64,000 nt of DNA from Streptomyces sp. CB02056 (GCF_001905545.1 NZ_LIPD01000007.1:716894-780893); one strand, 5' to 3'; counted from the first letter of the stretch, positions 51,646 to 60,114 are shown. Notes: generated by a model not told the origin, from the sequence alone. Made by a program: numbers and translations.

Positions 51646-52353
51646 TCAGCCCAGCCGCCACACCGTCGTGGTCTTGACCGCGGTGTCCTCCAGGTCCGCG
51701 ACCACCGGCACCTGGTACGCCGCCACCGCGGTGAACCGGTCCCGGGGCAGGTAGGCCCGGCCCGGGTCGCCGACGACGACGGTCGCGCCGCGCGCCACGG
51801 CCCGCTCCAGGAAGGGCAGGAAGCGGGCGGCCATGGCCCGTTCGTAGAAGACGTCACCCGCGAGCACCACCTCGGCGGGCCCGCCGTCGCCGTCCACCAG
51901 GTCCACCAGGGCGCCGTCCACCCGGACCCCGTTGGCCTCGGCGTTCAGCCCGATCGCGGCCACCGCGTAGGCGTCGATCTCGGCGGCGCGCACCTCCGTC
52001 GCCCCGCGCAGCGCGGCGGCCACCCCGACCAGCCCGGAGCCGGCCGCGACGTCCAACACCGTACGGCCGTCGACCAGTTCGGGGTGGTCCAGCACGTAGC
52101 GGGCGACCGCCACCCCGCCCGCCCAGGCGAAGGCCCAGAACGGCGGCGGCAGCCCGGCCCGCCCACGCGCCCGTTCGGTGGTCTCCCACAGGGCGATGGC
52201 GTCCTCGGCCATGTGGAGGCTGATCTCGGGCACGAAGGGGACGGGCTTCAGCTCGGTCTCCCGCCGGATGAAGGCGAGGTCCTCGGCGGTCTGAGGATCG
52301 GGCTGAAGGGCGGGCGGGAGAGCGGATCGGAGAGTGCGCAGCTCACTCGGCAT
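51646..52353 (-). CDS. SAM-dependent methyltransferase (nicotinamide/protein-lysine methyltransferase type)
   Basis: A 235-aa class I methyltransferase. The SAM motif is VLDVAAGSGLVGVAAAL, followed by the acidic end of strand 2 (VRAAEIDAYAVAAI) and a VVLAGDVFYE motif IV. The N-terminal LKPVPFVPEISLHMAEDAIA and PPFWAFAWAGGVAVARYVLD match the lysine/nicotinamide N-methyltransferase-like family (PF06325/METTL-type), whose bacterial members often modify proteins. The substrate is not known. It stands 83 bp after paaK on the same strand. Confidence 0.8.
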   Translation of the reverse strand: MPSELRTLRSALPPALQPDPQTAEDLAFIRRETELKPVPFVPEISLHMAEDAIALWETTERARGRAGLPPPFWAFAWAGGVAVARYVLDHPELVDGRTVLDVAAGSGLVGVAAALRGATEVRAAEIDAYAVAAIGLNAEANGVRVDGALVDLVDGDGGPAEVVLAGDVFYERAMAARFLPFLERAVARGATVVVGDPGRAYLPRDRFTAVAAYQVPVVADLEDTAVKTTTVWRLG

Positions 52354-52436
52354 GTCCGCAGCATAGGGCCCGCGCGGGGGTGCTCCCCGCCACCCATCCG
52401 GCGGGACGCCCCCACCCGTGTGCCCGACGGCCGGAT

Positions 52437-53786
52437 TCACCCCCTCTCGCTCAACCCCCGCTCGTCCACCACCCGCTTGATCTTCCCGACCGAGCGCTCC
52501 AGCGTGTACGGGTCCACCACCTCGGCCGCGACGGTGATCCCGACCCCGTCCTTCACCGCCCGGACGATCTCCGCGCGCGCCGCCTCCCGCCGCTCCGCGG
52601 AGGCCTCCGGCCGGGCCTCCACCCGGACGGTCATGGTGTCCAGCCGCCCCTGCCGGCCGAGCCGCAGCTGGAAGTGCGGCGCGACGCCCGGGGTGCGCAG
52701 CAGGATCTCCTCGATCTGGGTCGGGAAGACGTTCACCCCGCGCAGGATGATCATGTCGTCGCTGCGCCCGGTGACCTTCTCCATCCGCCGGAACGCCGGC
52801 CGCGCGGTGCCGGGCAGCAGTCGGCTGAGGTCGCGGGTGCGGTAGCGGATGATCGGCAGCGCCTCCTTGGTGAGCGAGGTGAAGACCAGTTCGCCGCCCT
52901 CCCCCTCGGGCAGCACCTCGTCGGTGAACGGGTCGACGACCTCCGGGTAGAAGTGGTCCTCCCAGATGTGCAGCCCGTCCTTGGTCTCCACGCACTCCTG
53001 CGCGATGCCCGGGCCGACCACCTCGGAGAGGCCGTAGATGTCGACGGCGTGCAGGTCGAGCCGCTCCTCGATCTCGCGCCGCATCTCCTCCGTCCACGGC
53101 TCGGCCCCGAAGATGCCGATCCGCAGCGAGGTGCTCCGCGGGTCGACGCCCTGCCGCTCGAACTCGTCGAGCAGGGTCAGCAGGTAGGACGGGGTGATCA
53201 TGATGATCTCGGGCTCGAAGTCCAGGATCAGCCGCACCTGGCGGGCCGTCATGCCGCCGGAGGCCGGGATGACGGTGCAGCCGGCCCGCTCGGCGCCGTA
53301 GTGCGCGCCCAGGCCGCCGGTGAACAGGCCGTAGCCGTACGCGATGTGCGCCTTGTGGCCGGGCCGGCCGCCGGCCGCACGGATCGAGCGGGCGACCACG
53401 TCGGCCCACATGGAGAGGTCGTCGTCGGTGTAGCCGACCACGGTCGGCAGTCCGGTGGTGCCGCTGGAGGCGTGGATCCGGCGGACCCGCTCCATCGGGA
53501 CGGCGAACATGCCGAAGGGGTAGCCCTCGCGCAGGTCGGCCTTGGTGGTGAAGGGGAAGCGGGCGAGGTCGTCCAGGGTGCGGCAGTCCTCGGGGCGGAC
53601 GCCGGCCGCGTCGAACTTGCGACGGTAGAGCTCGACGTTGTCGTACGCGTGCCGCAGGGTGGCCCGCAGCCGGGTGAGCTGGTGGGCGCGCAGCTGGTCC
53701 GGACCCATCCGCTCGCCGGCGTCCAGGAGCTCGGGCGGTAGCGGCTCCCCGAGGTGTCGGCGCGGGACGGGTGCGGTGCCGGTCAT
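52437..53786 (-). CDS. paaK: Phenylacetate-CoA ligase
   Basis: A 449-aa AMP-forming ligase that activates phenylacetate to phenylacetyl-CoA, the first step of aerobic phenylacetate breakdown. The P-loop is ASSGTTGLPTVVGYT; other PaaK landmarks are FPFTTKADLREGYPFGM, DIYGLSEVVGPGIA, IRYRTRDLSR, GRSDDMIILRGVNVFP and the C-terminal VGKIKRVVD lysine. The ATG at 53,786 has GGAG 5 nt upstream and gives the normal length. The paaABCDE oxygenase genes are absent. A PaaR-like site lies 100 nt upstream. Confidence 0.94.
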   Translation of the reverse strand: MTGTAPVPRRHLGEPLPPELLDAGERMGPDQLRAHQLTRLRATLRHAYDNVELYRRKFDAAGVRPEDCRTLDDLARFPFTTKADLREGYPFGMFAVPMERVRRIHASSGTTGLPTVVGYTDDDLSMWADVVARSIRAAGGRPGHKAHIAYGYGLFTGGLGAHYGAERAGCTVIPASGGMTARQVRLILDFEPEIIMITPSYLLTLLDEFERQGVDPRSTSLRIGIFGAEPWTEEMRREIEERLDLHAVDIYGLSEVVGPGIAQECVETKDGLHIWEDHFYPEVVDPFTDEVLPEGEGGELVFTSLTKEALPIIRYRTRDLSRLLPGTARPAFRRMEKVTGRSDDMIILRGVNVFPTQIEEILLRTPGVAPHFQLRLGRQGRLDTMTVRVEARPEASAERREAARAEIVRAVKDGVGITVAAEVVDPYTLERSVGKIKRVVDERGLSERG

Positions 53787-53795
53787 CGTCGCTCC

Positions 53796-53848
53796 TTCGC
53801 TGCTGTGCCGATTTCGCGCTGCTCTGCCGATTTCGCTGCTCTGCCGAG
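53796..53848. repeat. Three imperfect 17-19 bp repeats in the paaK leader
   Basis: Units reading TTCGCTGCTGTGCCGAT, TTCGCGCTGCTCTGCCGAT and TTCGCTGCTCTGCCGAG follow one another directly upstream of the paaK start. They lie between the putative operator and the ribosome site and may affect leader length or structure. Confidence 0.75.
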
Positions 53849-53885
53849 GTTCGCCCGCATCGAGGACGCCCAGACCGAGATAGCC

Positions 53886-53901
53886 GACCGATCGTTCGGT
53901 C
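53886..53901. promoter_or_regulatory. PaaR-like TetR-type operator before paaK
   Basis: GACCGATCGTTCGGTC is an inverted repeat with the core ACCG-N2-CG-N2-CGGT. That core agrees with the PaaR sites described for phenylacetate genes in corynebacteria, as recalled. It sits 100 nt upstream of the paaK start. No TetR gene is in the window. Confidence 0.5.
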
Positions 53902-54124
53902 AGCTCCCCTGCGCTCCATTGATCCAGTACCCGAACCACCTGTCAAGGGATCGCGCGGACCTTCCGGAATGTGAAGTTCCGACCGCTTCGCGGCAACTTC
54001 GTGTCGAGAGCTTGGCTAGCCGATATGAAAATCATTACAGAAGTTTGACTCGCTTCCGCCCTTCACCGCCCCGCCCCCATGGTTCAGTAGTGCGGTTTCT
54101 GTCCCGCACCCCGGAGTGATCACC

Positions 54125-55696
54125 GTGCCCACGACTCCCGCCCTGGTCAGCGCGCTGCGCGAACTCGGCGACCGACCCGCCGTCGTCGCCGACGGGCGCG
54201 CGATCAGCGGCATCGGCCTGCTGCTCGGCGTCTCCCCGCCCGGCGGACTCCCCCAGGCCCTCGCCCGCCGCATAGCCGAGCACGCCGCCCTGCCGCCCTC
54301 CGCCGCCCGGGCCGCCGAACAGCGGCTGCGCTACTGGGCCGGCGTCCTCGGCGCACCCCCGATCCGGCACACCGTGCTGCACCCCGTCACCGACCTCGCC
54401 GTCGACCTCGCCCTCGCCACCCTGCTGGCCGGCGGCACCGTCCACTGCGGCGACCCCGACCAGCGGCCCGAGCAGCAGCTCGAAGCCGTCGCCACCGCCC
54501 GGGCCACCCACCTCAGCCTGCCCTCCGCCCTGCTCTGGCGGCTCAGCGGACAGCCCGGGCTCGCCGCCCACGACCTCGCCGCGCTGCGCCTGGTCCTGCA
54601 CGTCGGCCCCGAACCCCGGCAGGAGGACGTGTACGCCGCCGTCGACGCGCTCGGCGCCGTCCTCGCCCACGTCCGCGCCCCGGACAGCAACGCCGAGGCC
54701 GCCGACCGCCGACTGCGCGCCGACGCCGCCAACGCCTCGGCCGCCGCCTGGAAGTACGGCATCGGCGTCACCGCCGAGCAGGTCCACGACTTCGGCGCCC
54801 AGCTCGACCGGGCCGTGCTCGCCGCCCTCCTGCACACCCTCCAGCAGAACGGCGTGCTCACCGACCCCGCCCGCGGCTACCCCGAGGCCGAGGTCCTCGC
54901 CGCCGCCATGGTCACCCCCGCCCAACGCCCCCGCGTCGTCCGCTGGCTGGACGCACTCGCCCGGCACGGCCTGCTCACCCGGCGGGACGGCGGGGCCCAG
55001 GGCCCGGTCTTCCGCGGCGGTCCCGGGCCGGACGCCGCCGAGGTCCGGGAGGCCTGGCGCCCCGCCGCCGAGACCTGGGCCGACGGGCTCGGCCCGGCCG
55101 CCGCCCTGGACCGGGTCCGACGCGGCGCCCTGCGGCTGCCCCGGCTGATCACCGGCCAGGAGGCCCCCCGGCCGGACGCCTCCCCCGTCCGCTGGGCCGC
55201 CTCCCACGGCTTCCTCGGCGCCGCCCTCGGCGCGCTGGTGCGCGGCACCGCCGAGGCCCACCAGGGGCCCGGGCCGCTGCGCGTCCTCGAACTGGACGCG
55301 GAGGGCGGCGAGCCCGCCGTCGCCCGCGCCCTCGCCACCCGGCCCCGGCCGCACACCGAGCACCACTCGGCCCCCGACGGCGGGCGCTACGACGTCGTCA
55401 TCGCGAGCGCGGGCGGGGTGGCGGGCGCGGGCGGGCTGGCGGTGGAACCGGTGCAGGACGTCCCGGCGCTGGTCCGGCTGCTCGCCCCCGGCGGCCGGCT
55501 CCTGCTGCTCGCCCCCACCACCGAACAGCTCGACCTGCTGATCACCGGCGACGCCCACGGCCTCACCGCCCGCCCTGCCGAGCAGTGGCGGGCGGCGCTC
55601 ACCACCGCGGGCTGCCCGACGGTGCTGACCCTGCCGGAGGACGGACACCCGATGGGGCTGCTGGGGCAGCGGCTGTTCGCGGCCCGGGTGGACTGA
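54125..55696 (+). CDS. Orphan hybrid of partial adenylation domain and NRPS/PKS-type methyltransferase
   Basis: A 523-aa protein that looks like a piece of an assembly-line enzyme. Residues ~10-180 resemble the middle of an AMP-binding domain (LATLLAGGTVHCGDPD, ATHLSLPSALLWRLSGQPGL, LRLVLHVGPEP), but the ATP-binding SSGTTG loop is missing. Residues ~205-300 resemble the helical dimerisation region before embedded methyltransferases (ARHGLLTRR). The end resembles a C-methyltransferase (YDVVIASAGG, LVRLLAPGGRLLLLAPTTEQ), with a degenerate SAM motif (LRVLELDAEGGE). The GTG at 54,125 has GGAG 8 nt upstream. Both catalytic centres look impaired, so a structural, regulatory or decaying protein is possible. 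Confidence 0.5.
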   Translation: MPTTPALVSALRELGDRPAVVADGRAISGIGLLLGVSPPGGLPQALARRIAEHAALPPSAARAAEQRLRYWAGVLGAPPIRHTVLHPVTDLAVDLALATLLAGGTVHCGDPDQRPEQQLEAVATARATHLSLPSALLWRLSGQPGLAAHDLAALRLVLHVGPEPRQEDVYAAVDALGAVLAHVRAPDSNAEAADRRLRADAANASAAAWKYGIGVTAEQVHDFGAQLDRAVLAALLHTLQQNGVLTDPARGYPEAEVLAAAMVTPAQRPRVVRWLDALARHGLLTRRDGGAQGPVFRGGPGPDAAEVREAWRPAAETWADGLGPAAALDRVRRGALRLPRLITGQEAPRPDASPVRWAASHGFLGAALGALVRGTAEAHQGPGPLRVLELDAEGGEPAVARALATRPRPHTEHHSAPDGGRYDVVIASAGGVAGAGGLAVEPVQDVPALVRLLAPGGRLLLLAPTTEQLDLLITGDAHGLTARPAEQWRAALTTAGCPTVLTLPEDGHPMGLLGQRLFAARVD

Positions 55697-55734
55697 CGCG
55701 CGCCCGGGGGTGTGGCTGGCTACGCTCAAAAGTC

Positions 55735-56121
55735 ATGACCACTTCCGCGCGTCCGGCCCGGCCCGCCCGCGGGTCCGTCGGCTCCATCGGTTCCCTCCGC
55801 TCGATCCGCTCGATCCGCTCGATCGTGTCCGTCCGGTCGATCGACTCGATCGGGTCGGTGCTGTCGACCGGCTCGATCGGATCCGCCCTCTCCCTCGGCT
55901 CGATCGGGTCGGTGCTGTCCATCGGCTCGATCGGGTCGGTGCTGTCCATCGGCTCGATCGGCTCCGTCCTCTCCCTCGGCTCGATCGGCTCGGCCTGCTC
56001 GACCCTCGGCGTCCTGTCGGCCGGCTCCCGGCGCGGCCTCGGCCCGCTGCTGTCGGAACGTTCCCTCCGGTCGGTGCTGTCCCGGCGGCTCCCCTACCGG
56101 CCCGCCGTGGCCGGGCGGTGA
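55735..56121 (+). CDS. Period-3 serine repeat protein
   Basis: A 128-aa protein of striking composition. From Ser14 to Ser89 every third residue is serine, 26 in a row without exception, with Ile, Leu, Val, Gly or Arg between. The central part is five and a half 9-residue repeats of the form SIGSVLSxG. The C-terminus returns to period 3 (LLSERSLRSVLSRR) and ends basic. TACGCT lies 8 nt before the ATG, suggesting a leaderless message. Similar SIGS-repeat proteins are recalled from other streptomycetes, function unknown. A three-residue repeat could form a polyproline-II-like or beta-solenoid structure with a serine face. Confidence 0.75.
   Translation: MTTSARPARPARGSVGSIGSLRSIRSIRSIVSVRSIDSIGSVLSTGSIGSALSLGSIGSVLSIGSIGSVLSIGSIGSVLSLGSIGSACSTLGVLSAGSRRGLGPLLSERSLRSVLSRRLPYRPAVAGR
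55846..56001 (+). repeat. 27-bp tandem repeats coding for SIGSVLSxG
   Basis: About 5.7 copies of a 27-bp unit containing TCGATCGGGTCGGTGCTGTC lie inside the serine-repeat gene. Copies differ mainly at the x codon. Expansion or loss of units would keep the frame. Confidence 0.85.
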
Positions 56122-56367
56122 AGTCCGGATCACGCACCGCCACCCGATCCGTACCATTTCGATACCGAAGCCTGGATGAGCTGCGGAGATCCTCGCCGCC
56201 CGGGCCCGTCCCCGGGTAGGCTCCGCTTGTCCTCCGGCCCTCGCGCAGGCGGCCCCCTGCCGCCCTGCCGCGTTCTCCGGGGGCGCACCCCCGCGGGCCA
56301 TTCGGTGGGCACCGCGCACTCGACACCGCGCGCCAGGGCAGTCGCGCGAACGGCGAAGGGCATCGCA
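56122..56367. other. Short intergenic region before the ROK regulator
   Basis: A 246-bp stretch with a less GC-rich part near 56,150 (CCATTTCGATACCGAAG) that may hold the ROK gene promoter. In-frame upstream starts (ATG 56,176; GTG 56,305) exist, but the Pro/Arg-rich translation does not look like ROK protein. Confidence 0.4.
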
Positions 56368-57531
56368 TTGGCGGATCGGCTCACCGGAGGAGACTCCTCG
56401 CTGCTGCGGCGGATCAACGCGGCGGTCACGCTTCGGGCGCTGCGGAACGGCCACTCCGTGACCCTCACTCAGCTCGTCGGCGAGACCGGGCTCTCCCGCC
56501 CGACGGTCGAGGGCGTGATCGAGGGCCTGGTCGAGACCGGACTGGTCGCCGAGGTCGAGCAGCCGAGGGAGGACGGCCAGCCGGGCACCGGCCGCCGCGG
56601 CCGCCCCGCCCGCTGGTTCCGCTTCCGCGCCGAGGCCGGGCACATCCTCGGCATCGAGATCGGCGTGCACGACATCCGGGTCATCCTCGCCGACCTCACC
56701 GGCGAGGTGGTGGGCAGTCACTTCAAGCCGGTGGACGAGACCCTCGACGCCGAGGACCGGCTCGCCGCCGTCCGCACCGCCGTCGCCGAGGTGCTGCGCA
56801 AGGCCGGCATCTCCCGCGACAACCTGTGGGCGGTCGGCATCGGCACCCCCGGCATCGTCGACCGCGAGGGCACCGTCCAACTGGGCACTGCGATGCCCGG
56901 CTGGACCGGCCTCGACCTCGGCGCCAAGCTGCGGCGCTCGTTCCGCTGCCCGGTCCTGATCGAGAACGACGCCAACCTGGCCGCCATCGCCGAGCACTGG
57001 CAGGGATCGGCGGTCGGCGCCGACGACGTCGTCTTCGTGATGGCCGGCCTCAGCCCGGGCGCCGGCTCCCTCATCGGCGGCCGGCTGCACCGCGGCTTCG
57101 GCGGCGCGGCAGGCGAGATCGGCGCCCTGCACCTGCTCGGCCAGGAGGTCACCCCCGAGCGCCTGCTGTCCACCACCGGAAAGCCCCTCAACCCGCTGGA
57201 CGAGGCCGCCGTGGCCCGCGTACTGCGGCTGGCCCGGGAGGGCGACGAGGTCGCCAAGGTCGCCATGGACCGCTTCCTCACCCGCCTCGTCCAGGGCGTC
57301 GCCGCACTCGTCCTGGCCATCGACCCCCAGCTGGTGGTCATCGGCGGCTGGGCGGCCGGCCTCGACGGCGTCCTGGACCCGCTGCGCGAACGCCTGGCCC
57401 AGTTCACCCTGCGCGCCCCCGAGGTCGCCCTGGCGGCCCTCGGCTCGGAGGTCGTGGCGATGGGCGCCCTGCGCGTCGCGCTCGACCACGTCGAGGAACA
57501 GCTCTTCGCCGTCGACCCGCCCCGGGCCTGA
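56368..57531 (+). CDS. ROK-family transcriptional regulator
   Basis: A 387-aa ROK regulator from the TTG at 56,368, which has GAAGGG 8 nt upstream; GTG 56,305 is an alternative. Residues ~18-60 are a winged helix-turn-helix (TLTQLVGETGLSRPTVEGVI). The ROK domain has GIEIGVHDIRVILADLTGE (ATP-binding-like strand), VGIGTPGIVDREG, IENDANLAAIAEHW and GGAAGEIGALHL. The cysteine zinc motif (CxCGxxGC) that normally follows is absent, so sugar sensing may differ. It is not visibly linked to an operon; targets are unknown. Confidence 0.88.
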   Translation: MADRLTGGDSSLLRRINAAVTLRALRNGHSVTLTQLVGETGLSRPTVEGVIEGLVETGLVAEVEQPREDGQPGTGRRGRPARWFRFRAEAGHILGIEIGVHDIRVILADLTGEVVGSHFKPVDETLDAEDRLAAVRTAVAEVLRKAGISRDNLWAVGIGTPGIVDREGTVQLGTAMPGWTGLDLGAKLRRSFRCPVLIENDANLAAIAEHWQGSAVGADDVVFVMAGLSPGAGSLIGGRLHRGFGGAAGEIGALHLLGQEVTPERLLSTTGKPLNPLDEAAVARVLRLAREGDEVAKVAMDRFLTRLVQGVAALVLAIDPQLVVIGGWAAGLDGVLDPLRERLAQFTLRAPEVALAALGSEVVAMGALRVALDHVEEQLFAVDPPRA

Positions 57532-57558
57532 CGCCGCGCTCAAGGAGCGGGGGTCACC

Positions 57559-58008
57559 TCAGGGCGCGAAGTCCGGGTCGGTCAGGTCGAGGGTGAGCGT
57601 GCTGCCCCAGTCGTTGACGAAGTGCGCCAACGGCCAGTCGACGGACGCCCCAACGAACGGGTTGCCGGTCGACGTGGTCAGGAGCCACCGCAGTCCGCGG
57701 TCCGGTCCGAGCCGACCGATGAAGCCAAGGTGCCCGAGGCCGCTGTCACCGTGGACCACGTAGCCCAGCCCGTCCGGCAGTTCGACCTCGTCGATGACCT
57801 CGACGCTGCCCGCGTCCCACGGCGGATCGGCCACCAGAGCCGCCACGTCCACCGGCCCGCCCAGCTCCAGCCGGAGGTGCTCCGGCCCGTCGATGTCCGC
57901 CTCCCGGGCCGTGCCGTCCGCCCGGAACAGGCAGTCGAAGGCCAGCACCTCCGACTTCGCCCACGATGCGAGGACCGCGTTCACCGGTCGACCCCCGTTC
58001 TCACCCAT
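57559..58008 (-). CDS. Hypothetical acidic protein
   Basis: A 149-aa acidic cytoplasmic protein with Trp- and Gly-containing strands (LAFDCLFRADG, GDSGLGHLGFIGRLGPDRGL, HFVNDWGSTLTLDLTD). It resembles small immunity- or SUKH-like folds only loosely, and no family is assigned. The ATG at 58,008 is used; the GTG at 57,984 is an alternative. Confidence 0.5.
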   Translation of the reverse strand: MGENGGRPVNAVLASWAKSEVLAFDCLFRADGTAREADIDGPEHLRLELGGPVDVAALVADPPWDAGSVEVIDEVELPDGLGYVVHGDSGLGHLGFIGRLGPDRGLRWLLTTSTGNPFVGASVDWPLAHFVNDWGSTLTLDLTDPDFAP

Positions 58009-58082
58009 TGCGTGGCTGTGCCACTGCCACGCGGACGCTACCAGGCGACCCGGCCCGGTTTACGGCAGGGCCCCAACGGCAA

Positions 58083-58112
58083 AGGCCCGGACGCCAGTTG
58101 GCGCCCGGGCCT
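58083..58112 (-). terminator. Terminator after the GntR gene
   Basis: A 14-bp stem AGGCCCGGACGCCA / TGGCGCCCGGGCCT with one mismatch and a GT loop lies 66 nt past the minus-strand stop at 58,178. Short TTCAGGG repeats lie between. Confidence 0.7.
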
Positions 58113-58177
58113 CGACCTGAGGGTTTCCGGAAAATGGTTCAGGGGCTTCAGGGGTTCAGGGATTCACGGGTGGTGCG

Positions 58178-58951
58178 TCAGGAGGCGGTACGGACCTCGG
58201 CCGTCGCACCGACCGGGGTGACCTCGACGAGTCCGGCCTCGCCGAAGGTCAGCTTGCAGGTGTCCGCCCGATAGGTGGCCACCGCCAGCGCCACCAGTCG
58301 GCCGGCCGAGGCGTACTGGGTGGTCATGACCAGGACGGGCGCGCCCGGCGGGCGCTCCAGCAGGGCGGCCTGCTCGGCCTCGGCGACACCCAGCTCGACC
58401 GAGCGGGACTCGCCGTCCACCTCCAGGCGCTCCAGCTGGCGCAGCACCGAACGGGCGCGGTCGCTCTCGGCGCGGAAGCCCGGCAGGTGCGGCAGCGCGG
58501 CGGCCGGGACGTGCAGCGACTCGCTGGCCACCGCGCGGCCCTCCACCAGGCGGACCCGGCGCACGGTGTGCACGGTGGCGCCCTCAGCGATGCCGAGGCC
58601 CTTCGCCAGCTGCGCGGAGGCGGGGGCGGTGGTGCAGTCGACCGTCCGCCAGGCCTGGTTGCGCGCGGTGCCGGGCCAGCCCTCCTCCTGCCGGTTGACC
58701 GGGACGCCGACCCGCGGGGCGGCGATCAGGGTGCCGATCCCCCGGCGGCGCACCAGGCGGCCCTCCAGCTCCAGCTGGTCGAGCGCCTGACGCAGCGTGG
58801 CCCGGGCGACGCCGAAGCGGGCCGAGAGCTCGCGCTCGTTGGGCAGCACCTGACCGGTGGAGAACTCCGAGTCGATGGCCCGCAGCAGCACCGTGCGCAG
58901 GTGCCAGTACTTCGGCTCCGGCACCGCCGAAAGCTGTCCTGTCGTCCCCAC
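58178..58951 (-). CDS. GntR/HutC-family regulator with UTRA domain
   Basis: A 257-aa regulator. Residues ~12-75 are the GntR winged helix (KYWHLRTVLLRAIDSEF, LPNERELSARFGVARATLRQ, RLVRRRGIGTLI). Residues ~100-250 are a UTRA ligand domain (TVHTVRRVRLVEGRAVASES, APVLVMTTQYASAGRLVALA, FTVG-type end FGEAGLVEV). The GTG at 58,951 is preferred because GGAGG lies 5 nt before it. UTRA regulators often sense sugar phosphates or amino acids. Upstream DNA is AT-rich with CTTTA-ATAAAG symmetry that may be its own operator. Confidence 0.88.
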   Translation of the reverse strand: MGTTGQLSAVPEPKYWHLRTVLLRAIDSEFSTGQVLPNERELSARFGVARATLRQALDQLELEGRLVRRRGIGTLIAAPRVGVPVNRQEEGWPGTARNQAWRTVDCTTAPASAQLAKGLGIAEGATVHTVRRVRLVEGRAVASESLHVPAAALPHLPGFRAESDRARSVLRQLERLEVDGESRSVELGVAEAEQAALLERPPGAPVLVMTTQYASAGRLVALAVATYRADTCKLTFGEAGLVEVTPVGATAEVRTAS

Positions 58952-59275
58952 CGCGTCCTCCACCCGTGAGTTTGTCCGCCCTGCGACAAGGAGGGCGGAT
59001 CCCGAGCCCACTGTCCGCAGTCGCGGCAGGTGGGAGAGCGGGCCTTTATCCGTCCTTCTTTATTAAAGGTCCTTGCAGTAAGTGACCCTAGGTGCTCCGT
59101 CCGGAGATGGTCAAGACCAATGGCGGGGCTCGATGGGACTGCCGCACATCTTCATGCCGCGTTCACGACAGCTCCTGTCAGCCGCTGTCACCACCATCGA
59201 CACCCTCCGACGGGACCCGCCCGACCCCGCGCGTCACGGTTCGGGCCGGGAACGCCCAGTCGGTAGGCTGCTCGG
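58952..59275. other. Divergent intergenic region between GntR and exonuclease III genes
   Basis: This 324-bp stretch has an AT-rich patch near 59,045-59,075 with CTTTATTAAAGGTCCTT, a small inverted repeat. It probably holds the GntR promoter. TAGGCT at 59,264 lies 6 nt before the GTG of the exonuclease gene. No other feature was seen. Confidence 0.45.
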
Positions 59276-60079
59276 GTGATCGTGGTGACGAGTGTGAACG
59301 TGAACGGAATCCGGGCGGCGGCCAGGAAGGGCTTCGTCGAATGGCTGGCCGGCACCGAGGCGGACGTGGTCTGCCTCCAGGAGGTGCGCTCCGAACCCGA
59401 GCAGCTACCCGTCGAACTGCGCGACCTGGACGGCTGGCACGCCGTCTGGGCCCCCGCCGCCACCAAGGGCCGGGCCGGCGTCGCCGTCCTCTCCCGCGCG
59501 GAGCCGCAGCGCACGGCGATCGGATTCGGATCGGACGAATTCGACAATTCGGGCAGGTACGTCGAAATCGACCTGCCCGGCCTGACCATCGCCAGCCTCT
59601 ACCTCCCCTCCGGCGAAGTCGGCACCGAGCGCCAGGAGGAGAAGGAACGCTTCATGGCGGAATTCCTCCTCCACCTCACCGCCCTGCGCGCCCGCGCCGC
59701 CGCCGACGGCCGCGAGGTCGTCGTCTGCGGCGACTGGAACATCGCCCACCGCCCCGAGGACCTCAAGAACTGGAAGGCCAACCAGAAGTCCGCCGGCTTC
59801 CTCCCCGAGGAACGCGCCTGGCTCTCCCGCGTCTACGACGAGGCCGGCTACGTCGACGTCGTCCGCGCCCTCCACCCCGACCGCACCGGCCCCTACTCCT
59901 GGTGGTCCTACCGCGGCCGCGCCTTCGACAACGACTCCGGCTGGCGCATCGACCTCCAGGTAACCACCCCCACGCTGGCCGCCCGCGCCACCGACGCCCG
60001 CGTCGAACGCGCCGACACCCACGCGGAGCGGTGGTCCGACCACGCCCCGGTCACCGTGGCCTACGACGTGGACAACTGA
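59276..60079 (+). CDS. xth: Exodeoxyribonuclease III
   Basis: A 267-aa exonuclease/AP-endonuclease of the EEP fold that cuts at abasic sites and trims 3' ends in base-excision repair. Landmarks are VTSVNVNGIRAA, LQEVRSE (metal Glu), CGDWNIAHRPED, SWWSYRGRAFDNDSGWRID and WSDHAPVTVAYD (catalytic His). The GTG lies 6 nt after TAGGCT with no Shine-Dalgarno, suggesting a leaderless transcript. It ends in a strong hairpin that separates it from the CRISPR leader. Confidence 0.95.
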   Translation: MIVVTSVNVNGIRAAARKGFVEWLAGTEADVVCLQEVRSEPEQLPVELRDLDGWHAVWAPAATKGRAGVAVLSRAEPQRTAIGFGSDEFDNSGRYVEIDLPGLTIASLYLPSGEVGTERQEEKERFMAEFLLHLTALRARAAADGREVVVCGDWNIAHRPEDLKNWKANQKSAGFLPEERAWLSRVYDEAGYVDVVRALHPDRTGPYSWWSYRGRAFDNDSGWRIDLQVTTPTLAARATDARVERADTHAERWSDHAPVTVAYDVDN

Positions 60080-60114
60080 CCGACGCATAGCACCACTTGG
60101 GCAAACTGGAGGTT

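Noticed and set aside
54026..54039. TGAAAATCATTACA as a Zur or iron-regulator box before the adenylation/methyltransferase gene
   Set aside because: Only the left half fits the zinc-uptake regulator consensus I recall; the right half does not. It may just be a promoter AT patch.
49996..55696. A secondary-metabolite cluster built from the PLP enzyme, methyltransferase, paaK and adenylation hybrid
   Set aside because: The genes are on different transcripts, have no carrier-protein domain or transporter among them, and paaK has its own catabolic-type operator.
55599..55949. Minus-strand acidic repeat frame (DSTDPIEP repeats) opposite the serine-repeat gene
   Set aside because: Its periodicity is forced by the 27-bp repeat of the opposite strand. 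The + frame has a promoter-like box and basic ends; the minus frame has no ribosome site.
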